In this document: positions 48,201 to 61,756 of the stretch, one piece after another
Layout: each line of letters opens with the position of its first letter
How positions within the stretch are numbered: the stretch's first letter is position 1
Source: Gymnorhina tibicen
Lineage: Eukaryota > Chordata > Aves > Passeriformes > Artamidae
NCBI GenBank assembly: GCA_013399875.1
Contig: VXAZ01003882.1
Location: forward strand, 1-64,000
Length of the DNA: 64,000 nt
Direction: 5' to 3'
Position numbers and translations under genes: made by a program
The notes under the pieces: model-generated
Told to the model about the DNA's origin: nothing
The model's database searches: none
Seen by the model: only the letters and a program-made list of their open reading frames with translations

Positions 48201-51200
48201 ATGTACTTATTTATTTTCTTTATTTTGCTCAAGCACTCAGATGGCTTTGAAAGGCTTTAGTAGCTAAGACTTTCCTCAAGATACCAGAAAAAATGTGCAA
48301 GATATGCAATTGAAATGCAAATTGAAGACCTGCCTGGAGCTACTTTTGCCTTGCTTTTGCATAAAATGGTCAGAACTCAGAGCCCAGATAGGCTTGTGGC
48401 CTCTCCCTATATATTATATATAACCTTGGTGAATAATGTATGTTTAATTTCTGTACAGAAGAAAACTGAGATAAAAGGAGGTAACAGAGTCGGAACTGGC
48501 GAAATCTCCCAGTTCTGTTCAGTTATTTTGCATTGGTCAGGTTAGAGGCTGAGTCTATTGTACAGGCACAATCTGTTCTTAAGATTTAAACTAATATTGC
48601 TGACATCTCGGATACTTCCAACCAACCTCAGAAAACTGCAGACTCTGCAGCCGTCCCTTGGCCCAGATTCAGGGACAATGGCTGCATACGGGCACTGCAT
48701 CAATAGATTATTTATGATACCTACATCAAATGTACTTTGAGTGATGAGTATCTGTCACGTGGTTGTGACATCCTTTGTTGAGAGGGGTTTATTTTCCTGC
48801 CTCTTGAAGCATTCACAGGTCTTTGTGCAATCAACTACATAAACCTTTATTTATAATAATACAGTTGTATCCTGATGATATGTGTGGATGTAGCTGCTAG
48901 TATAACTGCAGTAAGGCTCAGCCCATGAGGACTCACCCAGATCTCTTACTGACCTGATGGGTATCCCCACAGCTGAACACTGCTAAGGGGAGTCTGGTGC
49001 TACACCAAGGTAGCGATCAGGTTTCTAAGTCTACATTTAGCAGTTATGTGAGATAATGCTACTGTCTCCTACATGCAGTGTAAATTTTGCTCTCAATATA
49101 ATGCAAGTTGCACATCTAAAATGGTATTAAATGCTCTTGTGATTTGAGAGATCCACTTCAACTGTGGATATAATGGCTACACTTACATTTTTAAATCTAT
49201 ATAGTTAATGAACCAGGGATGTTTCATTTTAAAAAGACACCAGTCTCCTTACTGCTAATATAAGCACACCCTGTGTAGAAGTATAATTAATATAATTAGT
49301 ACTGCCCATGCTAAGTGCACAGCAGTTGAATGATGAGCCCATCAGTGAGTCAAGGGATAAGGTGAAATCCTATCAGCACTCCTCTGCCCTATTCGCTGAC
49401 AGCTTGCAGCAGAGAATGGCAGATAATTGGTGATGTCTCTGTCCCCAGGGAAATAAAAGTCCCCTCTCTCAGCTCTCCTTTCAGTCTGGAAAGGGGGAAA
49501 CAGCTGAGCCTGAGCTAATGAGTGGGGAAGGGACCATCACTTCCAGAGGGCTGCCCTCTCTTCATATCACCCTCAGCACAGACCTCTACCTCCCACAGTG
49601 CCAAAATATTTGATAAACAGTGTGGACTTTGATCCAAGTTAAGAGGGGAAATTCAGGCAGAAACATATTTGCTAAATCTGGTCTGACTTTTGCAGAGTCC
49701 TTTTTCCTTTGCTTCTTCCCCATGCCCAATTTGGATATGGTACTTTTTGCTCACCACATGATGAGGGGAAGTTGGTTTTGCTAGACGTGCTAGCAACCAT
49801 GTAAAGCTGCAATATAGAGTGGTGACGGTCCCTGGATTCCTCCTGTGCTCTCCTTGTAGCAGCTACAATTATGGCTCCAGGTCTAGAATTGCTGTGAGGT
49901 GTGAGAGAGCTGTCTGCAGCTAAGGCTTCGAGGACACTTCGGGATTATGTGTAATCACAGATCAAATGGGAATGTGGGGTAGGACTGAGTGACTGAAAGT
50001 AGCCTTGATAATCCTTTTTTCCTGTATTATTTTCTTGTGTGACACATGGTTCAAGGTCCGTTCTGGATCTAAGGAGAGGTATCCCTACAGTGAGATGGTT
50101 TCTTTGTTGATTCTTTTGTTGATCTGTGGTGGTCTGCAGGCTGTCTATTAAAATTTAAGTGATAATTATTTAGGTGAAGGTGAGCTGAGGGGGCCCACTT
50201 CCTAATGTGAGTGGATGGCTACAGAAGTCAACTGACTCCGTTTGGCAAGCTGGGAACATTTCTTACCTGCAAACCTGGGGTATGTCTGACAAATGAGCTG
50301 ATACCTTTGTGACTAATGAAAGAAAAAAACATGTTCCTCCCTCATCTGTGCCAAGGTCTATGTTCTGCTTATTGGGCTGGCTGGCCTACAAAGGTAAAAA
50401 CTGTTAAATGCAGTAAGATGACGTTTAGGACCATGCATCTCTCCAGAAAAAAACCGCAATAAGGGAAGGAACTGATTAAGCCCTAGAAGTCACATCCTCC
50501 TCCCAAACAGCCAATTCTTTCTGCTTTGCACTTATAAGCCCAAAGAGCACAATGCAATTCTAAACTTCCACAGGCTCAGTTCAGTGCCAAGCTCATTCAG
50601 TGAACCTTCAGCTCATGTTGCTTGCTTTTGTAGCCTAAAGTCTAGTAATTTTTAATATTTACTTTCCAACCTCTTCCTTCTGATTTAGTTGCATCACCTT
50701 GGCAATACAAGGTCAGCATGGCCAGCAGCCCAAATAAGCACCTGGAATTCATGATTTCCATGTTCCCTAGGCTCCTAGAAGGTACAGAGGTATGCATCTT
50801 GGATGAGAATGTAGATATCCTTTTGCGTTTTTTAATATAAAAATTTGACAATGATATGTGGCTAAGAGTGCTCAGGAGCATTTTAAAAACTTTCACAAGA
50901 AATTTAATTCTTGCACAAGAGTTTTTACACTTCCAGGACAAAACTCTTAGGCATGAGTGAGCAGGCTCATAATTTCTGTATGTGTCAGGAACATTTCTGT
51001 GGGGTGGGGGTCTCCTGGAAGCACCTGTAGAAAGGTGACTTCTGTTGGTCATTCAGTTACACAAATTACAACCTTCCTGGCACATTTTATGCTCCCAGTG
51101 ATTGGGCTGCTCCTTCCTTGTGCAGGGCAGCATTTGCTAGAGTTCTACAGACATGTGAGCTCCATCTGAAGAACTATTCTTGGTTGCCAGAATAAAATCA

Positions 51201-54200
51201 TGTGCATTTGTTGCACCGAAGTCCAAGGCTTAGAGATATTCCTAAATAGTAGCATATGGCCACAGTGACAAGCACACTTCCCAAGCCTACATCAGCCGGT
51301 GAAAGGCCAGCAGATCCGTGAGCTTCAGACGTTAATTTTAGCGTACAGCAAGAGCCACGTGGGCTCGCCCGCACGGCTGCAGAGAGCAGTGCTGCACAGA
51401 GAAGGAGCTGCAGCCGAGATGAAGCCCCCTCCTTCAAATGGGAGACGTGGGAGCATGTGGGACACGCTTGGGTGGGCAGCGAAGCCATTGGTAGCCACAG
51501 CACAAAGAGAAAGCTTCTGCCCCATCTCTTGCAGCAACAAGAATCTTAGTTTAGCTCACTGCAGCTCATCCTGCTCTTGCTGAGGTAGGTCTCTTCTCCC
51601 ACCATGAACAACCAAGCCTCAGCACTAATTATCCAGCAGGATCTCTCTGAAGGCTTGTGCACACTTTTCCTTGATGACTTTATGTCCATCAGGGACACCT
51701 ACAGTGATTTTTTTATCAGCTATATTCCAATGCCTTCAATTTGGGTGGATTCAGTTTTTTACAATGCACAAAGAAATGTTTACGCAACTGATGCATCTTT
51801 TATAGGTCTTAAGCCCACAGCTGGGAGCTTTGCTTTTTCATGCAGAAATCCCCACAAGTGAGCACAAGGTGCCATTACCTGTTTTCAATAAATGAAAATG
51901 CAGTATTTCAGTACCAAATTTCAGCTTTTGCTTCAAATAGTATCAAGCCTTAGGAAAAAGATTAATAGCAAGGCTTGTACTTTATGGTCTCATTTCCGTA
52001 AGAACATTTTAAATGTTGCATGTAAAGGCATTTTCAATTCAAATGCTACAGTATTTGCTAGCTCATCACTAGACACCCTGAGCAGAAATACAAATTGTCT
52101 ACCATCTGGAACAGCCCATGTTGTTTGTTCTGCTCCTCCTACCCAAACTAGATGTACATAAACCAAAAAGCAACAGTAACAGTAAGAAAAAAGCTAACAA
52201 ACCAGGTCAAGAGCAAAATGGTAAAGTATATATGGCTGTAAACACACAGGACCTGATAGCTGATGCTCCCACTGCAACATAGCTCCATAAATTCAGTAAG
52301 TCGTCTCCCACACCAGTCTAGGTACCAAAGTCACTGTGAGGACTTTTCATTTCGTCTTTTATTTTTATTGCAAAACATGCCTTTGGCTCCAATTCTCATC
52401 ACCTCACTAGGACACAGAAATAAGGACTGGCAGTGGCTAAGGTGAAAGCAGCACCCTTTTCGCCTCATACCACAGTTAGCTTTCTTCTTCCCCTTTTTGC
52501 AGCTACTCCTTCACCACAGATCTCAGTGCATGCCCCATTCCTCTATTTTTGTTGCCAGGGAGCCTCTGCTTAACCTCCCCTCAGAGAAAGATCTACACTG
52601 CTTCTTCCCCTTGGTATAGCTAAAACCTAAAGACAGGGAAATGCAAATGAGTTATTTCACTGTAATAAACCCAAGGAAAATAAATTTGATCCTAAATGGC
52701 TCTGCACACAACAGATGGGTTCATGGCAGATGACCTCCTTTTTTTTTTTCTCAGTTCCAACATTTATTTCACACTGGTGGCTGGGGCGAGCACGCGCAGA
52801 AGCCCACGTGGAGCCCTCCCTAATCTTGCTCCCTACAGCATTAGAGACACAGGGCAATCATATTCAGCTGGCATTAGCATAAATAAGCAAAATTTGGTCT
52901 ATAACTGTACATATGAGCGTGGCTGAGGGATCAGAATCTGACCATTTAATTACATTTGACATTCATTCATTTCAAACCCACTCCAGTATGGAGAATTATC
53001 TTTGATTAGAAGTCAACTCCAATTCTACTCATCACTGATAATTCCTTATGTCAATGTAAGATTTAATTAAAAACTAAGTCCCACTGCCATTCAAGTGCTG
53101 AGAAATAATCTACAGAAAAAGCACTTCTGAAACCCATCTGAGAACAATCCTCTCATGCTTTAAATCCACCTTGCACAAAATCCCTAACGAGCGGTTCAGC
53201 GCGAGTGACCCGAGCACACAATTAATGACATCGTCGTTTCGGCAGCGCTGCACAGCACTAAAGGTGCAAGACTTTGGGCTGCTCTGTTATCTATCCCTGC
53301 ATTAGGAGATAAACCACTAGGAGCAGTCTTGTGAGCAGTAGTAAGACTAGCAGGATGCAAAACAGGTTGTGGGAACTCCTCCATCTAGGAGCAGCCTGGC
53401 TACTTCTCTACCTCTTTTGGCATATGCCGGGTTGACCACAGATGTTGGGTAGAATTTTCATTTCTCAGCCCAGACCACAAAAAGCGACCAACCTATTGCC
53501 CACTTTGGCAAGCACTGGCATTAGGGGAGGCCTAGGAACCCATGAGTGCTGTGGGTGGTCTCCCCCTTGACCCGTACTGACCAACAGCAACATCTGGGCA
53601 AGCCCAGGAGTAACATCTGAGCACAAGTGGGGTCAGACAGCCCTGATGCCCAAAGATGCAACTCCGGTGGGAGCCCTTTGGCAAAATCCATGATGAATCT
53701 CAGCAGTGACCTAAATTTGCAAGTCAAGTGCAAGCAGCAGAGTGGCTTCACTTTCTCAGACTGTGCAAGGAATGAATATAAAAATCTTCTCCATGACAGG
53801 AGAAAAAAGCAATGACCATCAAAATTGTCCTTGAGAGTGCTGATTTCTTTAATTACTTTGCACCAATATTTTCACTGCTTACAACCCTCATTTAATGCAG
53901 ATGGTAGCAGCATGGGCAAAGACAGCAAGCTGAGGACATAACTTCTTTGCATCTGCAGGAAAGTAAATACATCAAGTAAACACATGCAGGATGGTATGAT
54001 GGGCAACCAATGGGCTGCTCTAGAGATTATTTGTTTTGCCTCAGCCAAGACAGACAAACTAGCTGTTCTCGGTATCCACTCCAGGTATGCTCTAATATAA
54101 GCACGAGTGAGCTAAATTAAACAAGTAAGACAGGCTTTTCATCCCTGAAAGGAAAGTAAAACATCATTGTTGTCAAATCCTTTCAGCCACTAATGAGATA

Positions 54201-55149
54201 CAAACACTTTGCCGCTCCTCTTTAAATACATGGGATTAGGGTGACTTAAAACTCCGTGGATGTTTATATGATCGCTCTATTTCCAGGAGTGTCGTAACGG
54301 CACACTGCTCACTAAAATACTGTTAAAGATACACCGTTACATGTCCCAGGATAGATCTTTAAAGCTGGATGTTCTTCTCCCAGACATAAGCATTGCAGAA
54401 ACAGATTTATTTAATCTTTCTGACACCTTATGAGTGTGGCCACTTGAAGAGCATTGCCATAATAGTCCTGTGTTACTTCATTTACAGTTGGCTGTAGCAC
54501 CTCTCTGAAGCTCTCTTCCAGTACATCAAGTAGTTGAACACTGTCCATGCATAACCAAGAGAGGCTGTGTGCTCTGATGCAACTCGCTTGGTTTCAGTTA
54601 ATTTTCAAATTCAAAACTTTAATCTTCTTACATATATGACTCTCAGGAATTTTACTTAAAGTTATGCCAGAGTTTATTATTCTCTTGGCTACAGTATTTT
54701 AGGCTTTAAAAACCTCTTGAAGGCACAGGATACAAGAGTACATATCTAATACCACCAAACAGCCTAAATTTCTCCCAAAACACCACCATTTTCTCTGGTC
54801 AGGATCATTAAAGGATCTGAAAGAAGATAAAGGGGGGGTAAGGGTCTGTACTAGGATCCCTCTTGGAAAAAGCTTGTGTTAGTGACACTGGTGCTGGAAA
54901 AAGAAATCTGATGACCAATGCGGCAGCTGAGCAAAATAAAAAAGGTCATTGCTATTGCAGACTGCCAGAAGACACAGCTATCTCAGTTCCATCCCACACT
55001 GTTATCTTAAACCAGGCATTCACAAAAAAAGCAGGACAGCTTTAGAGACACACAAGTGTTTACAGGAACCACTCGAAAAAATATCTAGAATTTTATGGAG
55101 ACCTTCTCTCCTTGCCACCACTTTCTGAAACATTTCATTTCAAGATCTA

Positions 55150-55792
55150 TCAAGATGACTCAACAATGTGCACTTGGAGCCTAGAAAGCCAGCAGTATTC
55201 TGGGCTGTATCAAAAGAAACATGGGCAGCAGGGTGAGGGACATGGTGCTGCCCCTCTGCTCTGGTGAGACCTCACATCAAGTACTGCGTCCACGTCTGGG
55301 ACCCTCAGCACAGGAAAGACATGGGCATCTTGGAGTGAGTCCTGAGGAGGGCAACAGAGATGATCAGAGGGATGGAGCACCTCTCCTATAAAGACAGGCT
55401 GGGAGAGTTGGGGTTTTTCAGATGGAGAAGAGAAGGCTCCAAAGAGACTTGATTGTAGCCTTTCAATACTTGAAGGAGGCTTGTAAGAAAGATGGGGTCA
55501 AACTTCTTCACAGGCCCTGTAGCGACAGGACAAGGGGCAGTCTTTTATAACTAAAAGAGGCTAAGTTTAGACTAGATATAAGGAAGAAATTCTTTATAAT
55601 GAAGGTGTTGAAACACTGGAACATCTACAACAGAGCAGCTGCAGATGGCTCCATTCCTGGAAACATATGAGGTTGACTTGGACTGGGCTTTGAGCAAACC
55701 TGGTCTACTGGAAGGTGCCCATAATCAAGGCAGGGCTGGAACTAGATGGTCCTTAAAGGTCCCTTCCAACCCAAACCATTCTACAACTCTGA
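55150..55792 (+). mobile_element. CR1 LINE, 5'-truncated 3' end
   Basis: Runs through typical CR1 3' sequence: end of the reverse-transcriptase frame (CTCTGGTGAGACCTCACAT, GATGATCAGAGGGATGGAGC, AAGACAGGCTGGGAGAG) and the 3' tail GGAACTAGATGG...CCCTTCCAACCCAAACCATT. It lies sense to + and antisense to RIPOR2, in its 5' intron. The 5' edge is approximate. Frames are broken, so it is an inactive copy. Confidence 0.92.
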
Positions 55793-58421
55793 GTTTCTCA
55801 GTACAGAAGAGCTCTTCTCTCTCAACTCCGCAAGGGCTTTCTGCTCCTTGGAGCAAAGGAGGTTACACTGAACACTCACTGGCACAGTTGTGGTTTGGGC
55901 CAGGTAGGGCTTTCTTACACGACTACTGTGCGTTATGTTGGGAAGCACGGACCAAGGACCATTCCCAAAGCAGTCTTGATGTACTTTCCTCCTTTGAAGG
56001 GCAGGGGATTATAATGCCACAGATACAGGCTAGTTGGTCTGTGCCTGTTGCAGCTCCTGCCCAAAAACATTCTCAAATGCCTGTAGTTTACTGTCACAGA
56101 CAAAGCCAATGCAAACCTGATGAAACCCTTAAACCTACAGTAGATAGATCTAGTCAGGGTTAACTAGTAAATTTAATTTGTAGTGGACACTGAAAAACCC
56201 CAAATCTTGAGTTTAAAATGCCGTATGCTCCAGCTATGCTATAGGATCAGTTACCATTTGAGTCTTCTAGAAACAGAGACATTACAGATAAACAGAGCAT
56301 GAACCGAAAAGATCTGACAGCACTTATTGTCACTGAACTACAAGGTAATTATCTTGTGTAACTTTTCATGGCACAAATTGAGGCAGCGCATCTTGGCACA
56401 TCCCTGCTATTCCACAGTCTGCCAATTAAAAGAAAGACCTACTGGGGCCATCACAGGCTAATGACAAGCTTTTAGGAATGACCCCGTAGCTTGTCCTCTG
56501 CTGTCCTTCCTTTCTACCTTCCTTCTCTGTTGAGATTTCTGCATTTTCCAATTCACGTCATTTTAACGGACCATCATTCAGGATACAGGAAAAGGAGGAT
56601 ATTGTGGCTTTTCATGAGGATGGAAAACTATTGTTTTCCAATATGGAAAATGGAAGCAAAATGGAGGCAATTGTCTTCCTCATCTGGTGGAAGCATGACA
56701 TGCCCACAAGAAAGAAAGCGTCTGGAGGAACCCTGCATACAGAGTTCAGTTTAAGATAGGAGCTGTTACACTTCTCCACCAGGAAGGAAGATTATTTTCT
56801 TTTTAAGGGTAGAGCTAGGAAAGAATGGGGGAAAAAGCAACCTTTTGCCGGATAACTGCAGATGAAAAGCCATCTAACCTTCAGGGAACTTCTGTTTACA
56901 GCACAGGGCATGGAAATCAAATGTACTGAAAGCACTTCCAGTCCAGCCCCTGCATAATGGAACAAGGCTTTGTGGTCCAGCTGCCATCTGGAGAGATGAT
57001 GACAACGTCCCCCTCTGATTTCAAAGAAAGCAAAACCTTAGTTTATGCAGGCAGAATTTTAAGCTGATTATTCTCTGGCCTCAGCTGAGTCTTAGCATTT
57101 TTAATATAGCTTTGGTTTGGTTTGAGTGCACAGATGACTTAGTGAGCAATTCCAGAATTCCAGCTCTTGGCTTTATTAATCTGAACATCTAATAAACTAA
57201 ACATTCTTCTCTGTTTACTTTAGCAGACAGCTATTCTTACATATAAGATTTTGTGTATATCTAAGTAGATGTGGCCTGCAAGTGCCGCACTGAATTCAGG
57301 GAAAAGCCTCATGGATCAAAGAGCACCTCACAGCCAACTGCTTCCTATGCCACCAGCACCTCTTTGTGAAAACCCAAGTCCTTCTTTGAACTAACAGAAC
57401 ACTGTTTTGTGGACGTACTGAATGAGACAAGGAAGGGCAGTCAGCCATGCAGGACAACACATTATACACTTAATTGAGCATTGTCAACAGCACTGTCACC
57501 CACTGACGTGCCTGTATGGTTGGGAAAGTGCACAGGGATAGCTGTTGCTGCCATGATCCAGCGATGCTTGCAGGGGTGACCAGAGAAAAAAGTGTGTCCA
57601 TACCCAAGGAGACTCGCTGGCCACGGACTGCTTGCAGGGATATTACTGCACAAAGCTGTAACATATGCCACTACTTCTGTACCACAATTAAAAAGCTCTA
57701 AAACCAAACTTTTTGAAATTAAATACTAACAGAGGATGTCAAGTTGTTTAATTATGGAAAAGGCCTTTTCCTTCACATTATACAAGAAAATGCCTGTCAG
57801 ACTTTGAATACAGAGCTACACTGTCTGCCCTACCACTGTCCACAGCAGTACCACAGACCAGTGTCACCATCTCAACCCCAAGCACAAGCCCCAATCCTTA
57901 AGGCTTTTAAGGCATCTTCAAGGGGTACGCTGTCTACAAGCGAAAATTTCTTTCCTCTGTTCAGATTCAGTCTTCTAGCAGATGCAAGATAAATCTGACA
58001 ATGAAGAAAGACACTTCACTGAGGGACAAATCAAGCAGTTTTGGCCAGACAGCAAGATGTTAATTCGGAGAAAGAGAAAGGAAGCTGTGGTGCTCAACTT
58101 TGCATGGTCTGTTGAAACATGAACCTCCTGCCACTATTTACAGGTGCTTATTTGCCTGTCTCCTACAGATTTCACTGAAAAGGAGTTCCTTCCTTTGGTC
58201 AGCTCAAATAGAAAGGTCTAAATAGTAAAAGATAGGGTTGGTCTAGACTGGTGTTTTGTAGAGGTAAAGGTACAAGCTAAAACCAGAACCTCGGTGGTGA
58301 CCAGACAGATTTTCTCTGCTGCAACTGCTTTCTGGAGTTAATGGATGACTTGGTTTTCCTGTTGATGAGGCTCTTCAGGACAAACCTCTGGGTGTTGCAG
58401 CTAGATCAGGTTTTTGAATGG

Positions 58422-58436
58422 AAAAAAAAAAAAAAA
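58422..58436. repeat. Poly(A) run of 15
   Basis: An uninterrupted A15 in the RIPOR2 5' intron, without an adjacent recognisable retroposon. Confidence 0.9.
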
Positions 58437-59226
58437 GTTTGATTTCAGAAGGGATTATTTGAAACAGTTCTGGTGTTACTGAAGGGTTACCAGCAGGCTG
58501 CACAACCTAGAAAGCAATCACTGCTGCTGCAGCTAATCAGGCTGTTTGAGGGCCAGGAGAGAGGGCAGGCTGTGAGCAGTGGGACAGCAGTAATGAGGTG
58601 GTTGGCTCTGCCAGCCAAGGTCAGCTTACTGGAGGCATCAGAGACCAGAGAGCTTCTGATGCTTTAAAAGGGCTGGAAGATAAAATGTATTATTGTGACT
58701 ACCTCATGTGTTGCGCTGGTTCCAGGGAACTGTCAGCTTTAATTTGTTCCTCCCATTGAGAAGAAGAAAGATGCTAGCATACTTCTATGCTAATCCGTCA
58801 TTTCTTTTGTGCTGCTCGGGAAGTAAAAATTACAGGATACCCTTGCAACACAAAAAGACATAAGGAAAAGATAACTCTAGAAAAAAAGGCCAGTTACTTC
58901 TTGTGTCATGCTTAGAGGACTCGCTTCTTGAGGCCACCGGGTGCAGAGCCTGGATGCAAAGAATAAGGCAAGGTCTGTACTTGTGGCCGCCAAAAAGCAA
59001 TTCAAGTACACCTGCCTTCACACCTACCAAATCCTGTGGGGCAGTGTGTACTGGGACCATCTTTTTTGATCGTGGCTGGGTTCCTGCAGCCTCGCTGCAG
59101 CTCTCCAATTAACCTGGATGGGATTGGGGAGGGGGAATCCTCTTTCTTCCCACCAGCACCAGCAGCAACAACACTTCAAAGCTAGAGCTGAAGAGCAAAA
59201 ACTCAAGGGAATGAATCCAAATCCCA

Positions 59227-59513
59227 TGGCCACAGACCTGTAGTGATAGGAGAGGGGGTAATGGTTTCAAACTCCAAGAGGGCAGATTTAAGCTGGACAT
59301 AAGAATAATTTCTTTTTTGCAATGAATGCTGAAACACGGGCACAGGTTGCCTAGGGAGGCGGTAGATGCCCCATCCCTGGAAACATTCAAGGTCAAGTTG
59401 GACAGGTCTCTGAGGAACCTGATCTTGAAGACAATCCTGCTCATTGCAGGGGGCTTGGACTAGATGGCCTTTAAGGGTCACTTCCAACCCAAGGCATTCT
59501 ATGATTCTGTGAA
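59227..59513 (+). mobile_element. CR1 LINE 3' fragment
   Basis: Contains ATGCCCCATCCCTGGAAAC, GGCTTGGACTAGATGGCC and CACTTCCAACCCAAGGCATT then CTATGATTCTGTG, the CR1 3' UTR and terminal ATTCTATG-type motif. Same orientation as the copy at 55150 but a separate, shorter and diverged insertion. Confidence 0.9.
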
Positions 59514-61708
59514 GGTTGAGGTAAAACTGGTGCCCACTTGCTGTAAAACAAGAGCTGAAGGTGTCTGTCCCCAGGCTGCCAAATGGGGGTAATGCCAGCT
59601 CCCAGAGAAGATTCCCTGGTACCCACTACTTCCTTTCTCCCTGAAACACCTGCCTGGAGCAGGTGCCAGAGCACCAGCTTTATGGAAAGGTATAGGACAG
59701 GATTAAGCCAGTCCCAGGCCAGCCACACAGCCCACATGGGTGCAGATAAGAGAGGGCATGAGCAGCATTTGCACCGAGGAGCAGAAATGAAGCTGCGGAA
59801 CAGCTGTGGACAAGAAAATGCACAGTTTCTGCTTTGATTTAGGGTATGTAGTAAAGGACAGTCGTGGAGCTCAAACTGAGCTGACTGCCCAGCCTTAGCT
59901 AAGCCATTCCTGACATTAGGCAGAGAGATATAATATGATCCGGTTTATTGCATGCAGGGTTGGTTTCCACTGCTGATCTCCTTCCAGCTCTCTCATGGGG
60001 AGTTGGCAAAGCCCATCCTGCCATTCGTCCTCCAGCCGCCTGGCTCCTCTGCTCACAGACTGCCCTTCTGCCTTCGCTCTGGTGTGACTGAACTGTCTGA
60101 AGGACAGCACGGGAAACAAAGATGTTGGCAACTTAAATTCTCATTGACTCTGTTATGTGTCCAAAGTGCAGCCACCACGGTTCATAAAGTCTCCCAGAGC
60201 AAAATTGCTTCTGCTCTCAAAAGACTTTACATTCAACTTTAAATTCCAAGTGGGCCCAGCTTTTTCTCTCTGCCTTCTAAAAGGGCAAGCACACCTCGGA
60301 GCCAGAGCCACAATCTGTGCAAAACTAGTGGAGGGAAAAAAAAATTCAGTGTGTGTTCTTCCTGATTAATTTTGAAAATCTCTTACTAGGAAACTTCTTT
60401 AGCAACCTCCCTTTTAGAAAATCAGCAGGCACTGTAAGCTGAGCGAACAAAACAATGATCTCCAAGCTCCTGCTAAGTGAGAAAATAACCATTTTTTCCC
60501 CTCCCATTTTGTTAATAGAGTCATCCAGGAACCACACAGCTTGGAAGTGATGTGACAGGCCCCTATCTGATACTAATTCACATCCCAGTCCTCTCTAACA
60601 AGCCTGTGCCAGGAGCGCGCGTTCAGGCATTGATCTCCTCACTTCCTTCCCAGTCTGCTTTCAGCTGATGCTCTGTGCTGGCTGAATGACCACAGACACA
60701 GGCTGTCTATCTCCCTGCTGCTCGCAGCCTAGCTTGCCTGATGAAAACTACCCCAGTTTAGTGGGTTATCTGGGAGCAGCTTGTCACTGCCACATGTACA
60801 TAGCATCAGGAAAAAAAAGAAAAAAGTCAAACCAGCAATCCCTTTTTTGGAAAAAGCCAATGCTGCCTTTAGTTCTCACTCCCACTTCTTCCCAGCAGGA
60901 AAGCAAGGCGGCTTCCCCGGACCTTTTCCAGCAGCGCGCTTTGCGTAGAAGTTACCTTTCTGCCTGTTCAGGCTTCAAAATATCAAAAAGCAAAAGGTAA
61001 CCCTGCATGGCATGTAAACATGCTGCTGCGAGCTTTGAGGCCGTGCTTTGTACCATTCTCAGCCCAAGTGTTTGTTCTGTGATACAGGTGAATAAAATGG
61101 TCATGTGCCTTGAAAGCACAAGGGAAGCAAAGCACCTTTTTTACTTACAGATGCTCCTTCACAAACCACACACTTCTCCACTTACGCATTCCCAACTATT
61201 TAAGAAATATTAATTCTGCTGCAGAAAAACCTCTAAGGTATAACTGTACTGTCATTCCAGAGAGGAGTAGCAACGTGAAAAGGCTAAGTGCTCTGTTTCT
61301 TGTGCAGGATCCTGGAAAGAAATTCAACATATTGGTTCTTAAAAACAAAAACAAACAAAGAAAACCTCCAAGGCCCACACTTTGTCAAGGAAATGCTGCT
61401 TGGACGCCAAAAGTTAAACCAGCATCAGGTTATGGATGTTGGGATTGTAAAAGTTCACACTGCACAAGTGCTTATCGGCACTTGCAAGCAGCACAGACAC
61501 CATCTTAAGTGACTGTCCTAGGCTTCAGTTACTAGCTTAGAAAACGCTGGATTAATGGGAAAAAATATAAACTTTGCTTCCTTTAGACTCCCACTGTGCA
61601 ACATATATACCCACCCACACTTATTTAAACGTGGAACAATCTGTCATATTTGCCCATTATGGTTATAAAGCAGGGCTCCAAACCCATCCCGGTGGATACC
61701 TTTCTGAG

Positions 61709-61756
61709 TCTGGCCACAAAAACCGGATCACATCTGGCCACAAAAACCGGATCACA
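61709..61756. repeat. 24-bp perfect tandem duplication
   Basis: The unit beginning TCTGGCCACAAAAACCGGAT and ending CACA occurs twice head to tail (61709-61732 and 61733-61756) without mismatch, in the RIPOR2 5' intron about 1 kb from its promoter. Confidence 0.95.

Noticed and set aside
51198..51583. GC-richer patch with ORFs on both strands, possible alternative RIPOR2 promoter
   Set aside because: CpG density is modest and no donor in a convincing context was found.
55645..56163. 172-aa + strand ORF
   Set aside because: It begins inside the CR1 element and runs into anonymous intron sequence; not a gene.
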